Part shown: one piece after another, positions 41,822-51,759 of the stretch
How positions within the stretch are numbered: position 1 is the first letter of the stretch
Layout: every line of letters starts with the position of its first letter
Origin: Symbiodinium natans
Taxonomy: Eukaryota > Sar > Dinophyceae > Suessiales > Symbiodiniaceae
DNA length: 64,000 nt
Direction: 5' to 3'
Assembly (NCBI GenBank): GCA_905221605.1
Contig: CAJNDS010002667.1
Location: forward strand, 84,252 to 148,251
Translations under genes and position numbers: made by a program
The notes under the pieces: model-generated
What the model was told of the DNA's origin: nothing
Database searches by the model: none
What the model saw: only the letters and a program-made list of their open reading frames with translations

Positions 41822-44800
41822 CGTAAAACTCGTCAACCGGGAGCGGCCCAGGCTGCAGCCTCTTGGCGAAGAAGCGCTTCATCCACGGCTCGCGAAGGTG
41901 GTCCATGCGGACGTTGAGGTACCTGAAAGATGTCGTGCTTCCCTGCCAGTCTCTAGTTGTTGGGCTGAGGGGCTCAGGGTTTAAAGTTCGGGGGTTGTTC
42001 CAGCAAGCGCGATCGAGGAATTGAAAGGTTCAATTCCTTCGGGCTGGCCAGGAGGGAGGGTCAGGAGCATGCCAATGCACTGAACCACTTCTGTTAAGGA
42101 CCGCCCAGTGCAGAGTTGGAGTTTCGGTTCAGGGTGTGTGGAAAGATGCAAGTGGCCCAATGCAGGCGCCATTTATCTGTTGAGTGGTGAAGGTAGCAGC
42201 TAGGATGGGAGAATGCGGACGCAATCGGTTCATGGACAGGCCACATAAAGAGCGTCTTTAGGCCTCTTCCTGACTTGCGGTGGTGCATGAACCGAGTTTG
42301 AAGCTTCTTTATGGGAACAAGGAGGGAATCCTGGGCTGCGATCTTCTTGGGTTTCTGGTATCATGCATTTTGTTCCGGATTGAACAGCTTTACCCAAGAA
42401 ACAGGTCGGTTGTCCCGATCGTTGCTCCATTAACGATACAGTCCTTAGTTCATGAAGGATTCCATTGCACGGTAGGTCTGGACCTAATTCCTAAAGCACT
42501 CAGGCCAGGCCTGTCTCGGTCAACGCGCGTGAGCTCCTGCTCAAAAACCGGGCTTCAGGCCAAAAGGACTGCCCCCTCTAAACCCTCAACCCCGAGACCC
42601 TTCAGCCCGCAGCCCCACAAGCACCAGGCAACCTTGCGTGAATTCATGGGATGCCCTCTTGTCAGCGTTCAAGGTCAGAGGATCTTCAAAGCTTCCAACA
42701 GCACCAGGAGCCTGCCCCCAAATCCTCCCAACAAGCTCCTTACGCACGCCTAAGATCTTCAGCAGCTGGTGGAGGATCATGCCCTTCATCTCGCAGCCTG
42801 CTTAGCTGCTCATGCTGGGCATTCTGGACCTCAGAGTTGGGGTAAAACCTTTTTCTTGTGAGGGCTCAGGGCTAAAGCGGCTAAAGCTGCAAACCTCAAC
42901 ATCTCCCCATGCTGCAGAATGGGCCCCCAAGCAAACTTCGGACCTTAAGGATGCTCCTTCGGCTCCGGGTCTGGCCCGAAGCCCGAAACCTCCACAACTC
43001 TCCACAACTCTCCAGAACCCTGAACCTCTCAAAGCCCTGCGCAGCTCGGACTTTGCATCTGTGCTGGCACACGGCCCATCCACTGAGTATCCGTCATGCT
43101 GAGGTGCGGTTCAGAGATCCGGGCGAGATGTTGCAGGGTAAGTAGTCGAGCTGTATCTTGCACAAAGTGTTTTCTTGAAACTGAAGACTCACTGAAGAGT
43201 TACTGTGGGCTTTAACCAGTGATGGTGCACGAAGATTCTCTTGACTGATCCATTTAGGTCTCAGGGATTTAGAGGTCGGCTGGGGGTTAGGCGCAAATGA
43301 CTGGTGGCAGGCCCCTTCAGCCACGCAAAGGCTGGTAGGAGCTGGAAGCTGCTGGACCTGACAGAGTGGCTGAGGTTTCTGGGTTCAAGTCGCGGCGTGA
43401 GTCACCAACATCCTAAACCCTCAGTCAGTTCAGCCACGTTTGACAGCTAAAGCGCTGAACCTAAACACTCTGCCAGAACTCCCCCACAAGCCCACTGGTC
43501 CGAACTGCTCGCGTGCTTATGGACCTTGAGGGCGCCAGCACTTGTAGGGCTTCTTCCAGGTTCTGTTCCCCCAGGCTTTGGGTTTTGTACTTGCTGTGTA
43601 AGACACGGCTGTCGCCGACAGCAGAAATCCGCCACGACGCCTTCAGTTCGTAGCGGCTGCTCCTTTGTTGTCTGTATCTTGCGCTGCTGGTGGGGCCTGA
43701 CACTCACACCATTCACAAAAACCTGAAGAGTCTCTTGCAACCTAATGCTGACTGACATAGCCGCCGCAGAAACACAAACGTACCGAAGTTGAAAAAAGTC
43801 CTTAAACAAAACCACTGTCCCCCAAAGACCCCCGCCATCAATGCCCTCAGAACTAATCCTGAAATTCCTGAACCCTAAAGTCCCTAAAGGCACAACGCGC
43901 GCTACATCGACGATCAAGCTTTAAAGGGACAGGAAAGGTCCCCTGTCACTTGACTTTCCGAGCGCCGGACTGCTGCTTCCACGGGCGACCCGCCACAAGA
44001 ACCTCCGCACAAACTTTTCTGGGAGCACGAGCCTTTTGCTGTGGTTCCGGCATGTTCCGGCATCACTGCCAGGAACTCTTGCACTTCTTGGCAGTCCCCA
44101 AAACACCCCCCAAGAAAAAACAAAGGCTCATAACCCTCAAAAGCCCTCAAAAACCCAAAGTCCCAAACTCCCGGACTTTTAGGGAGATCCTCTTCAACCA
44201 CAAATACGTTCAGGTTCGATCCCTGAAGCACCAAGCTTGAGAAGTAAAAAATCAGGCTCCCAAGGCGTCCAACCGAATGTCCTCTCAACTTGTTGCAGCA
44301 TCCCAGCCCCCATCCAGCCACGCGCGTTTTTCTTCTCTTCTGAGGAGAGGACCCCAAACCCTGCTGTTTGGGGCACAAATACAGGACCTGCGACAGGCCT
44401 CCAGAGCAAGCAGAGCAGGCCTCCCCCGCCAAAACCAAGCCTCAAGCTGAAGGGGACGATCGGCTTCTCAAGGGTTCAGGGCGGATCGCTGAAATTGAGG
44501 AAGACAATGAACTCTCCAGGGATTCAGGTCTTGGGGGTTTCCCTCCTTCTTGGGCCTTCATCCCTTTCTTCAATGTTCTCTCTGTATGTTGCAAGGGGGT
44601 GCCCTGAACGAAGCACATGGAAATCCGACCACTTGCCAAAATTAATATCAAAACCAAATCGGGTGGCAGAAAGACGCCGGCAAAGAGCAGCGCCATGTTA
44701 AATACAGAGCCATCGCTGGGGAGCGGATCGAAGTGACGCCTTAGGCACCATCCGGCGCAAGATCCGGCAGGGGGCGCACAGTGGGGCTTAAATACGAGGT

Positions 44801-46152
44801 TCTGTGAATGTTCCTTCGGGGCTTCGAGAAGTGGCTTGGGGGAATTCTGGTGCTCCATACCTCTGCCATGTACCGAAAAGTTCCAAAGCATCAGATCACA
44901 GGGGCACTGTTCAACACATCCCAAATTCCCTCCTGAACTGAATCCCCGCAGCCAGGCCCCCGCGCGGTAGCGTCAGGTTCTGTGTCTCATCACCACTGCG
45001 GCGCGCCAGGCCTGTACGGGCAGCACTGGGATTCGAGTCTAGAGCCCTGTGAGGCTTCGGAAGCTTTAGGTGGGGACCAGGGCTTCGAGCGAGCTACGGT
45101 TCTAGGTTAAGTGAACACACGAAGGAGTACAGCAAGCCTGCCAAGGACTTGGAGACTTTTTTGCCAAGGAGGGTTTGGGACTCCAGGTTCTGCAGGTTTT
45201 TGTGATGAAGGGGGTCAAGGATAACATGGACATGTTGCTGTCAAAACTGACAACAAACTAAGCCGTGGCACGCTAGCCTTGCAACATTCAAAGGACACGG
45301 TGGACCTGTATTCGAGAAAACTCTGAGCATTGGCCAGAGACAACTTTCTATTTTCCTACCGACGGTGCAACAAGCCTGCAGCCCAATCGACACGCCTGAG
45401 ACTTCCACTGGGTTCGCCACTGTCGTCACCATGTGCTTAGGCCATCCCAAGTCCAAACAAAGATTTATTCAATCCTAGACCCTAAACCTTGATAACCGTT
45501 GAAACCCCAAACCCAGCATTCTGTCAAGTGATCTCCAAGCCTATTCGCCGTTCTTCTGTGTCGAAGATGGCCACAACACTTCGAAGGAAGGTATCCTCGA
45601 CTGGGATCTCGGGCTTTGGGCTTTTGTACTCATTGTATCTCATTGCACTCTGGATTCAAAGGTTGGGGTTTGCCAAACTGGCTAACAAGAATTAAAAAGT
45701 GCAAAGTGGCGTGCTGCACTTCCCAGCACATCTTTCAGAAGGGGGTTTGTCTGATTTGGTTCCTGAGGTATCGTTTTCCAGCCGACTTCGTGCCTGTTTT
45801 GCACAATAGCTCAATTAATCGTAGGTAGTCAAGACACCTGTCGTACTGGCAACACAACATGCAGTAACTGAGCTAGAGAAACTGAGCTCAACGGTCTACT
45901 TAATTGCTCTACCTATTTGCTGGCCCAACAAAAGATGTGCTCAATGCGAGCAAGCGTCACCCAAAATGATGGGCAACGCATCCTGAGCGCGCAAAATTTC
46001 GGAGATATTCTGCAGCAGTGGCAGGTGTGGACTCCGCGGCACCCAAAGCCTAAGCCCAGATCCCTCAACCCTCAACCTGCGAAGCTGGGGCGATGTTGGT
46101 TTTGGGAGAAAGCGAGAGGTCCTATCGAGAGAAGCAACAAGAATTTCAGCCG
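41822..46152. other. 4.3 kb without a recognised gene
   Basis: Several frames of 150-175 codons occur (for example 42280-42753 plus and 43914-44438 minus), but none has domain character or splice-bounded structure. A T-arm-like word at 44210-44226 is discussed under rejected items. Confidence 0.35.
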
Positions 46153-46212
46153 ACTGCAGCCATTTTGGCTCAAAGTACAAATCGGGCCCTTGCTGCAAAG
46201 CAGGGCTTTTGT
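46153..46212 (+). ncRNA. spliced-leader RNA-like gene (possibly a variant or pseudogene)
   Basis: The dinoflagellate SL exon is a 22-base sequence of near-universal content, ending GCCATTTTGGCTCAAG. Here 46153-46174 matches it at 19 of 22 positions, including the unbroken 16-mer AGCCATTTTGGCTCAA (46158-46173) that contains the internal ATTTTGG Sm-type site. The differences are C to T at exon position 3, T to C at position 5 and G to A at the last exon base. GTAC follows at once, as expected for the SL intron donor. An imperfect stem-loop with CTGC and GCAG around an AAA loop (about 46192-46202) and GGGCTTTTG follow. That gives a total near 60 bases, the usual size of dinoflagellate SL RNAs. 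The changed last exon base argues for a variant or decayed copy. An alternative is a relic leader from a retroposed mRNA. The U2-like gene lies about 200 bp downstream on the same strand. Confidence 0.5.
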
Positions 46213-46354
46213 TGTTTCCTTCGCCCAATCGAGCAATCTGAATGAGATCGGCAGGGATGTGGATGGGTTTGCAAGCTTTGGCAGAAGTGAAGCTGCAGTG
46301 CACACCGTTTGCTTGCATCTGAGTCGCATGCACTCTGACTGCCTGGTCCAGAGC

Positions 46355-46450
46355 ACGCCTTCTCTTGGCTATGATCAAGTGTAGTATCTGTTCTTGTCAG
46401 TGTTGATAAGTCTCCAACTGGAGACTTGCTTGTCACATCAATTTTTGCCG
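46355..46450 (+). ncRNA. U2 spliceosomal snRNA-like gene
   Basis: U2 pairs with the intron branch site. Positions 46373-46395 match the universal U2 core over 23 consecutive bases, including GTGTAGTATCTGTTCTT with the branch-pairing GTAGTA. Upstream, GCC (46357-46359) and GGC (46367-46369) can form a stem I like that of other U2 RNAs, with a longer loop and one change (GGCTATG instead of GGCTAAG). Downstream, CTTGTCA (46393-46399) pairs with TGATAAG (46404-46410) as stem IIa, and GTCTCC-AACT-GGAGAC (46410-46425) gives a perfect stem IIb. AATTTTTG (46440-46447) is an Sm site in the expected place. The stems keep pairing although their sequence differs from other eukaryotes, which favours a working gene. 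The 3' stem-loop, perhaps around CTGG-CATGGCA-CCAG (46495-46510), is uncertain, so only the supported core is delimited. Type U2. Confidence 0.8.
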
Positions 46451-48373
46451 GGGAAGTGCGTTCATGAACTCGATCAGAAGCCTTCACGTTTTGCGCTGGC
46501 ATGGCACCAGGCCAGTTGGCAGCACACCCTACTGGGGTAACTGCGAATCAGGCCCCGAACCGAAGCTTTTCCACCAACTGACAAGCTGGTCTGCGCCGAG
46601 TCCTTTGCCCCACTGTCATTCTCAGCAAAGTGTCGAAACTATTTCGGGATGCATTACGGTCTAGTGAGAGGCTTTTGGCTTCATCTGTCCGGCACTGTGC
46701 TCTTCTTCGATTTTTGGGCTCCAAACACTTTGGGACAATGCTTAGTTTTGGATGTCGAGCAACACATAAGGGGTTCTGATCTTTAGTACCCTTGAGAGCC
46801 CAAAATGTTGAGATTCTAGCCCCTGGGATCCCCAAGCCCTGTGAGACCTCGGCGAGTTGCAATTGACAAACTAAACCCTGAACCGGCCAGGCGCAACCAT
46901 GACCACAAGCCCAACCTCTACATTACCCACAGACCCCACTCCTAAATGCCCGGAGTTGAGTGCCAGGCTGAAACTTGCTGTACCTTGGGAGCATTTGGAC
47001 TGTGGGATTATGAAGGTGCTGAGTTGCAGGATGTTCGGGATTGTGGCGGTAGGGCGGCGTAGTAGTGTGGGCTTCAGCATTAAGGTTTCCTGGGTACAGA
47101 GTGTGAAGGCTGCCCACTGGATTAGAAGGGCCCACTTCTGAAGGCATACACAAAACACAAGGAGCTTTGCCCGAGGGACCTGCAGGTTGGGCGCGGGTGT
47201 TTCGAGTTTGCCGCGCAGCTCTTGGTTTTGGGGTTGCGGGCCTGGGATTTACACCTCAGTTTTCAGGATTTGCAGCATGCACATCTGGAATGAAGGCAGG
47301 CCTAAACGGTCCTAAACACTCTACGAAAAGTCGGTCTACTCAGTCGAACAAGGTACCCCCTTTGCGTGCAAACGCCTAACGCCTGCCTCCCGCATCAAGC
47401 CTCAGCTCAAAACCAGTGCTGGAAGGTCTCAGGCTCGGACCTCCAGCGTGCACTTGCCCGAGGACGGCCTGTCGACGTTGGACAGCAGCATGTCGGGCGC
47501 GAGCTGCCAGGCAAGGATCTCAACTATGGCTTGGCTCAAAGTCGAGGATTTCGGGGGCTAGCGACTGGGGTCATCTGCAACACCACCAGCCCGAAATTAA
47601 ACTGCAGGAACTTATTTGGATTTTGTGGCGCGTCCCCGCCTGGGGTTTCTGGAGAACAGGGCCTGGCGGACTCTGTGGATTCCAACAGGGGCCCCAACCC
47701 CAAGCCCCAAACCCTGTTCTGGCCATGGCGTTTCGCATTGAGCGAGAGGCAGCGCGGATTCTTTTTGAAATCGGGCTTGGGCTGTCGGCTTTAATGAGGT
47801 TTAGGGTGCATAGGGTTTAGGGTCTCGCGAGCTGCCCAAGATCCCCAAACCGGTGGCTTTGGATTTATTGTTCAGGAGGCCCACAAGCCACGAACTCGTC
47901 CCCCTGCCCACCGGATGCAGCATTAAGGTTTTTGGGTGCCCGAGGCCTCAAAAACGGATGCGCCCACGACGACTCCAAGCGTATGTGTCACGGGCGCATC
48001 TGGCAGCGGACCTCAAACAGCAGCCGAGATTAGCTATATCTTGAAAACCTAGACTCCCAATCGGGACAGCTAAGCCTGAAACCCCAAAGCCTTATGATCA
48101 ACCCCTGTATATTCCAGCTTTCAGCTTGGGATTTCTGGTTTGGCAGTTGGTGTAGGCTTCGGTGGTTCAAGCTTTTTGTGGGAGGAATCGACAATCATCA
48201 CCTCAAGTTCAGGAGCCTAAGCTGCTTCGAATCCCAAGCCAAACCAGCTTCGGATACTTTGGCTTTCCACCAAGCAACAGGGGCAACGGTAAACAGGCAC
48301 CGTCGCGGTCTCAGCTACCTGCCGACAGCTGAAAAAAGCTACTCAGGCACTACTTGTGTGATTAATCAGCAAA
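46451..48373. other. 1.9 kb with the possible U2 3' end, otherwise no recognised gene
   Basis: The first 80 bases may contain the 3' part of the U2-like RNA. I looked for U1, U4, U5, 5S and tRNA signatures nearby and found none. Telomere-like words occur at 47796-47822. Confidence 0.35.
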
Positions 48374-48895
48374 ATGATCAGAAAACTCCCATGTAAAACC
48401 CCCAACGAACGCACGGTTTGTTGGACAGTTGTCGAAGGCGACCGGCAACAGGGTAATTGCACATCATTGCATGCGGCCATGTCAATTTTGCGATGGAGAG
48501 AGACGCCATGTTCTGCAACAAAGGGCATGCTACGCTATGAAAGCATGTGCAACACCGCTCTCGTTCCACCATCATCCGCCCGAAATGCACACACAACCCA
48601 CTCGACTACATGGGAACGCAAGAGGTGCAAAGAAACCTTTCTGCCTGGCAGTCGTCACCGGGCGTTCCGACCAGCAGCCGCTTCAGCATCGGCTGGAACC
48701 TTTGCTTCCCTAGGAACCACTGGTGCGATTGCGACCGAAGAGTCGTGCTACAAGGGGCGCACGCTGGGGGGGCTTCTTTCAGAGGACTTCATCCCGCAGC
48801 GGCCAGTTGCAGTGCGTACAGCCTGGAGTCCGACCCAGCCAGACGTTTCCGTGCCGAAGTTGCAAAGCAACTGGGACTCGCCTTTTGTCGTGTGA
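48374..48895 (+). CDS. open frame of 173 codons, unrecognised
   Basis: The second half of this frame has good protein composition: ERKRCKETFLPGSRHRAF, ASAGTFASLGTTGAIATEE, then GRTLGGLLSEDFIPQRPVAV, ending DSPFVV at a stop. No domain, signal peptide or membrane segment is evident and the first 60 codons look less coding. The same DNA has a second fairly protein-like plus frame (48547-48993) and a minus-strand alternative, so frame choice is uncertain. It may be part of an exon whose true start lies elsewhere. No SL acceptor or promoter signal was identified. Confidence 0.25.
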   Translation: MIRKLPCKTPNERTVCWTVVEGDRQQGNCTSLHAAMSILRWRETPCSATKGMLRYESMCNTALVPPSSARNAHTTHSTTWERKRCKETFLPGSRHRAFRPAAASASAGTFASLGTTGAIATEESCYKGRTLGGLLSEDFIPQRPVAVRTAWSPTQPDVSVPKLQSNWDSPFVV

Positions 48896-49671
48896 CAACT
48901 CCCCCTGACCGTGTGCACTTCCCTGTGCTCTATCGCTGCTTCCACGCAGCGAAGGACTGTAGGACGAGACCAAATTGCCCTAGGAACTTGTGAAGCAGCG
49001 GCCGTCAAGGAGTTTTCCGGGAACCCTCCATCTCTTCAAGGATTGCAGGCCTATTCATCCTGCCTCTGATCAGAGCCCCACGAACAAGATCACAAGGCTT
49101 CTATGTCTTTCGACCATGGCTACGATGCTGTGCTTTCGTGGTGCTCTTTTGGGCTCAGGGCCAAAGAGGAGTGTCAGGAGCCAAGCAGCAACGACGTTGG
49201 GATACCAAGGTACGATGTGCCGGAGTCGAGCAGAAAGTTCCCTGTGGAGAGTCAGAGAGGGCTTCAGGGGCGCCTCTCACGTCTTTCATCGGCTCAGGGC
49301 TTGGGGCTTTTGGAGTTGCGGTGGGTTGGAGGATGTGTGGACGGCACTGCGAGCGCATTGAAAACTCAGGAACGTTCGTGAAGGCTTGAGGTTCTACGTC
49401 TGGGGCTTAGGGCGCTGCTAGTACGTTTGGAATCGGCACGCAATCATGCCAGGAACTGGATTCAGGCCCTCTTCCCCAAAACCTGTACCGTGAAGCTTAC
49501 AAAAGCCTCTAAACCCACAAGCCCCGACCCATGCCTCGATACACAGTCGTGTCTCCCACCGCGAGTTCGCCCGTGAATTCCCAGTACCTCGTGTTAGTGC
49601 CACTTCCGAGTGTGAGCAAGGAGTCCGCGGCTTCTTCTCCACGCTTTTACTTTCTATCTGAAGCGCTCTGT
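48896..49671. other. no recognised gene
   Basis: Overlapping short frames only; the adjacent frame 48547-48993 extends slightly into it. Confidence 0.35.
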
Positions 49672-49709
49672 TTCTCTCTCTCTCTCTCTCTCTCTCTCCC
49701 GCTCTCTCT
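49672..49709 (+). repeat. CT microsatellite
   Basis: About 19 CT units with one CCCG interruption. It is a smaller relative of the long pyrimidine arrays at 55.5-56.0 kb. Confidence 0.9.
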
Positions 49710-51177
49710 CAAACACTCTAAAACTACTCCCCGAACGCCAAGCGGCAAGTCGGAGACCGAAGCTGTCCAGGTCAAAGACTTGGCCTGCACCCCGTCAGTG
49801 TCGAGCAGTGAATCCGCAGTGTCGAGGGTGTTAGGGGTTTTGTTACGAGCTTTGAGGGGGGGGGCATGGGGGGCATCAAAGGATAATGGCGCGTGCAGGG
49901 CTGAGCAGGCTTTGATAGGGCTGCAACCTGGATTTCTAAAACTTGGATGAAGCATCTTAGTATCCAGCGTGTGGAATTTTATCCCTAGCTCCTAACCCCC
50001 AACTCAGTGTAAGGCTCCCCTGCGTCCCGGAACCTTCTTGCCACTGAATCTGCCACACCCAATAACCAGGCAAACCCCTGCTGGGTTCGGGACAGTTGTA
50101 CTGACAACCTTAAAGCAGAATCAACTTGTTTGCTGCAAATAATCGCTCCATGGCCTCGTACCAGGACTCATCAGGCATCCCCAAGACGAAATACGAGTCC
50201 CCAGAAGGGCCGGAAAGCAGAAATGAGAATGCCGTGATGCCACGCTGCCTGCAAAAGCTGCACATTGCAGGTTAAGCCAAGGCTGGGCACCCTCAAGCCC
50301 CTCAACATTGTTTAGACAGGAGTACCAGCCCTTGTGCCTGCATCCGATGTTTCTTCTTTCTTCTAGAGGGGGTGGTGGTTTTGGTCGGGTGTGTGTTTTG
50401 CGCTGCTCTGCTCTCTTTGCAGTTTGCATCATGTCGAGGTGCTCTGTGCAGCATTTCGAGTTGTGCGATGGATCCAACTGCTGCAAACTAACGGTGTTTC
50501 TAAATGTTCGACTGCTACAAGTGCACCTAAATTTGACCTAAATGTCGCAGTGCTCGACCGCTCCAACCGATGCCTCATTGCAAACCCACTCCCCCCTGCA
50601 CCAGGGGATTAAGTCTTGATGCAATCTTGATCAACCTTATCATGGATGGTGCGGCCCAAACACTAAGTAGTCACTAAGTCACTACGGGGACAACATCGGA
50701 ACCGTTGGAACCTTCCACTCCTCCGGACCCTCCGCTTCCTCGCCAGGTTCTGCAGCAGCGTCTCCCCGGTGTTCGAGAGCTTCGGCATGCCAAGGCCCAG
50801 GATGCCATCGGCCACCTGTTGTGCACAGGAATGGCATTTTAGACTAGGTGGCTTTTTAGATGGTGTTACTTTTTTCATGTGACGGGCCAGGGCCCGAGTT
50901 TGGAGCGGTAGGCTGGAAAGCTTCGCGAAGTTTTGATGGGCAGGATTCTTGAGAGGATGTTACCGGTGCACGGCGTGTGAGCAAGAACACGATCGGAGAT
51001 AGCGACGCCCAAGCCGCATCACAAGCATGCCTCGCGCGCAGCATGTCCCACTGAAGCGACGCAGGTGGCGAAGCCCAGCCGGCAGGGGATGCAGACCTCT
51101 TCGCAGACGACGAGCTGGCCAGACAATGCACTCCAGTGTGCAGAGGAGCCCGAGAGCCTTCGTGGAAGCTGACCTTT
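49710..51177. other. 1.5 kb with one weak coding segment
   Basis: A minus frame (50856-51257) contains VSFHEGSRAPLHTGVHCLA followed by an Ala/Ser-rich stretch with protein-like composition. It could be the next exon of the open frame at 51178-51759. No domain recognised. Elsewhere nothing stands out. Confidence 0.25.
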
Positions 51178-51759
51178 TTAGAGATACCCCTTATACATGC
51201 GTCGCCGCGCGTCCCTAAACGCCCCACGCAGCACCAACCCGCTTCCAAAGTTCGCAAGGCAGAGCACCGTCATGAGCAGCTCTCCGACTGCTCCGGGTCT
51301 GGAATAAAGAACACAATACAGTCCGCCGACATCCTCCACAGGAAAGACGCGTCCAGCGCCAGCCTTGATTCTGGCGCCCCGCGTCAAGCTTATGCGAAAG
51401 CAGACCCTTACCAAAGCAAGCCCTTGACATGCACGCGTCGAAACCTTGGGGCCTTGGGGGTTACTATCAAGTTGGCCATAGCTGAGACAGAGTGGCTCAT
51501 GGTGCAGATAAACCATGGGTGCAAGCGTTAAGGGCAAAGCCGGACCAATGTTTGCTTGATGTCTCAGCACCAACAGCCCCAACGCAACCTGGAAGTCCTG
51601 AAAACAACACAATCCTGCATTATCTTCTATCCATGACCAGTTCGGGGGTTGTTGGCGGGGTTGGAGGGCTTTCAGGTGAATGGAGCTGCACAGTGAACGA
51701 TGGGTGGAAGCAAACATCTTTCGGCCGTATTCCTTAAAATCCGAACCCCGGCACACCAC
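51178..51759 (-). CDS. open frame of 193 codons, unrecognised
   Basis: The C-terminal third reads like folded protein: AGAGRVFPVEDVGGLYCVLY, then PGAVGELLMTVLCLANFGSG, then LRGAFRDARRRMYKGYL. A hydrophobic stretch (ELLMTVLCLANFGSGLVL) might be a membrane or core helix. The N-terminal part is less convincing. At this length one such frame per window is expected by chance, so length alone is not evidence. It may represent a real exon only in its second half (about 51178-51390). A protein-like frame in the adjacent DNA (50856-51257) could be the continuation. No family assigned. Confidence 0.25.
   Translation of the reverse strand: MVCRGSDFKEYGRKMFASTHRSLCSSIHLKALQPRQQPPNWSWIEDNAGLCCFQDFQVALGLLVLRHQANIGPALPLTLAPMVYLHHEPLCLSYGQLDSNPQGPKVSTRACQGLALVRVCFRISLTRGARIKAGAGRVFPVEDVGGLYCVLYSRPGAVGELLMTVLCLANFGSGLVLRGAFRDARRRMYKGYL

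Noticed and set aside
43355-43400. tRNA-like words GAGTGGCTGAGG and GGGTTCAAGTCG
   Set aside because: They are too close together for an anticodon arm and the T stem does not pair.
44210-44226. Perfect tRNA T-arm word TCAGG-TTCGATC-CCTGA
   Set aside because: No matching acceptor stem, D arm or anticodon arm could be fitted upstream.
45941-46502. Minus-strand frames with protein-like look (ACKPIHIPADLIQIARLG)
   Set aside because: They run antisense through the SL-like and U2-like elements. The RNA evidence is stronger, so I did not call a gene, although the 46180-46330 part remains plausible.
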